5,269 bases of DNA from contig JAFDCA010000144.1 of the NCBI GenBank assembly GCA_019313025.1, positions 1-5,269 of the forward strand, written 5' to 3'. Positions 4,953 through 5,269 of this stretch are shown one piece after another. This DNA is from Deltaproteobacteria bacterium (lineage in GTDB: Bacteria; Desulfobacterota; Desulfobacteria; Desulfobacterales; UBA11574). Below the pieces are notes generated by a model. It ran no database searches, was not told the origin of the DNA, and saw nothing but the letters and a program-made list of their open reading frames with translations. The translations under genes and the position numbers were made by a program. Numbering within the stretch: position 1 is the stretch's first letter; each line of letters starts with the position of its first letter.

Positions 4953-5269
4953 ATGGCGACACGTAAAGCAACTGCCAGATGGAATGGCACGCTGAAAGAA
5001 GGCAATGGCGTAATGAAATATGGTGAAGTTGAAGGCCCTTTTACATATGCATCTCGTTTTGAAAAGGGCAAGGGCACAAATCCTGAAGAGCTTGTTGGGG
5101 CTGCCCATTCCGGGTGTTTTTCAATGTACCTTGCCGCCATCATGAGTGCGGATAATTATAAACCTAAAAGCGTACAGACAACGGCTTCAGTTCATTTGGG
5201 AGAAGATGACGGCCCGAAAATCACCAGTATAGACTTAGATTGTGAAGCAGAGGTGCCGGGCCTTGATGC
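4953..5269 (+). CDS. osmC: OsmC-family peroxiredoxin, 3' end outside window
   Basis: OsmC proteins are homodimeric thiol peroxidases that reduce organic hydroperoxides in the cytoplasm, using two cysteines. The first 105 codons are visible. RFEKGKGTNPEELVGAAHSG followed by CFSM (35-58) matches E. coli OsmC closely and contains Arg35, Glu46 and the first redox cysteine, Cys55. The later SVQTTASVHL and EAEVPGLDA also follow the OsmC pattern. The second cysteine (in a GCPVS-like motif) should lie past the right edge; family length is about 140 residues, so roughly 35 are missing. The start ATG has a strong AAGGAGG (4941-4947) five bases upstream. It follows the 60-aa gene by 75 bp in the same direction and has its own promoter candidate. 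A minus-strand frame over it is a shadow. The symbol is for the family; an OsmC/Ohr relative with another name is possible. Confidence 0.9.
   Translation, partial: MATRKATARWNGTLKEGNGVMKYGEVEGPFTYASRFEKGKGTNPEELVGAAHSGCFSMYLAAIMSADNYKPKSVQTTASVHLGEDDGPKITSIDLDCEAEVPGLD

Noticed and set aside
4916..5143. 75-aa minus-strand frame
   Set aside because: It is antisense to the OsmC-family gene, which has a strong ribosome binding site and clear motifs.

Overview
The window looks like a chromosomal stretch of an AT-leaning Gram-negative bacterium. My best guess is a member of the Desulfobacterota (former Deltaproteobacteria, Desulfobacterales-like). This rests on the general look of PurA and TadA, small proteins that read like ones common in that group, a long intergenic inverted repeat with a GAGGCGGAGTCGTAC core, and tRNA genes that encode their CCA ends. 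The placement is inference, not proof.

Left third (1-2500), housekeeping, all on the minus strand. In transcription order it holds tadA (tRNA adenosine deaminase), purA (adenylosuccinate synthetase), a 145-bp imperfect inverted repeat, and tRNA-Pro(CGG) with its own promoter and intrinsic terminator. Bases 1-240 contain no gene I can defend.

Middle (2500-3950), mostly protein-free. tRNA-Arg(ACG), the usual bacterial substrate of TadA, is on the plus strand less than 250 bp from the tadA start and has its own promoter and terminator. After it come a very GC-rich hairpin, a probable IS21-type end remnant, and two tandem related elements (about 3476-3650 and 3759-3945). These two share sequence blocks and nested helices, with paired substitutions or G·U replacements, and each ends in an intrinsic terminator. 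I read them as two copies of a structured RNA that I do not recognise. This is the most interesting part of the window. A possible third, decayed relative lies at 3292-3378.

Right third (3950-5269), small accessory genes. A 61-aa conserved-looking protein lies on the minus strand with a TTG start. Plus-strand genes follow: a 63-aa FlbD-like protein, a hairpin-rich spacer, a 60-aa acidic protein that seems to have lost its normal start, and the first 105 codons of an OsmC-family peroxide-defence protein that runs off the right edge.
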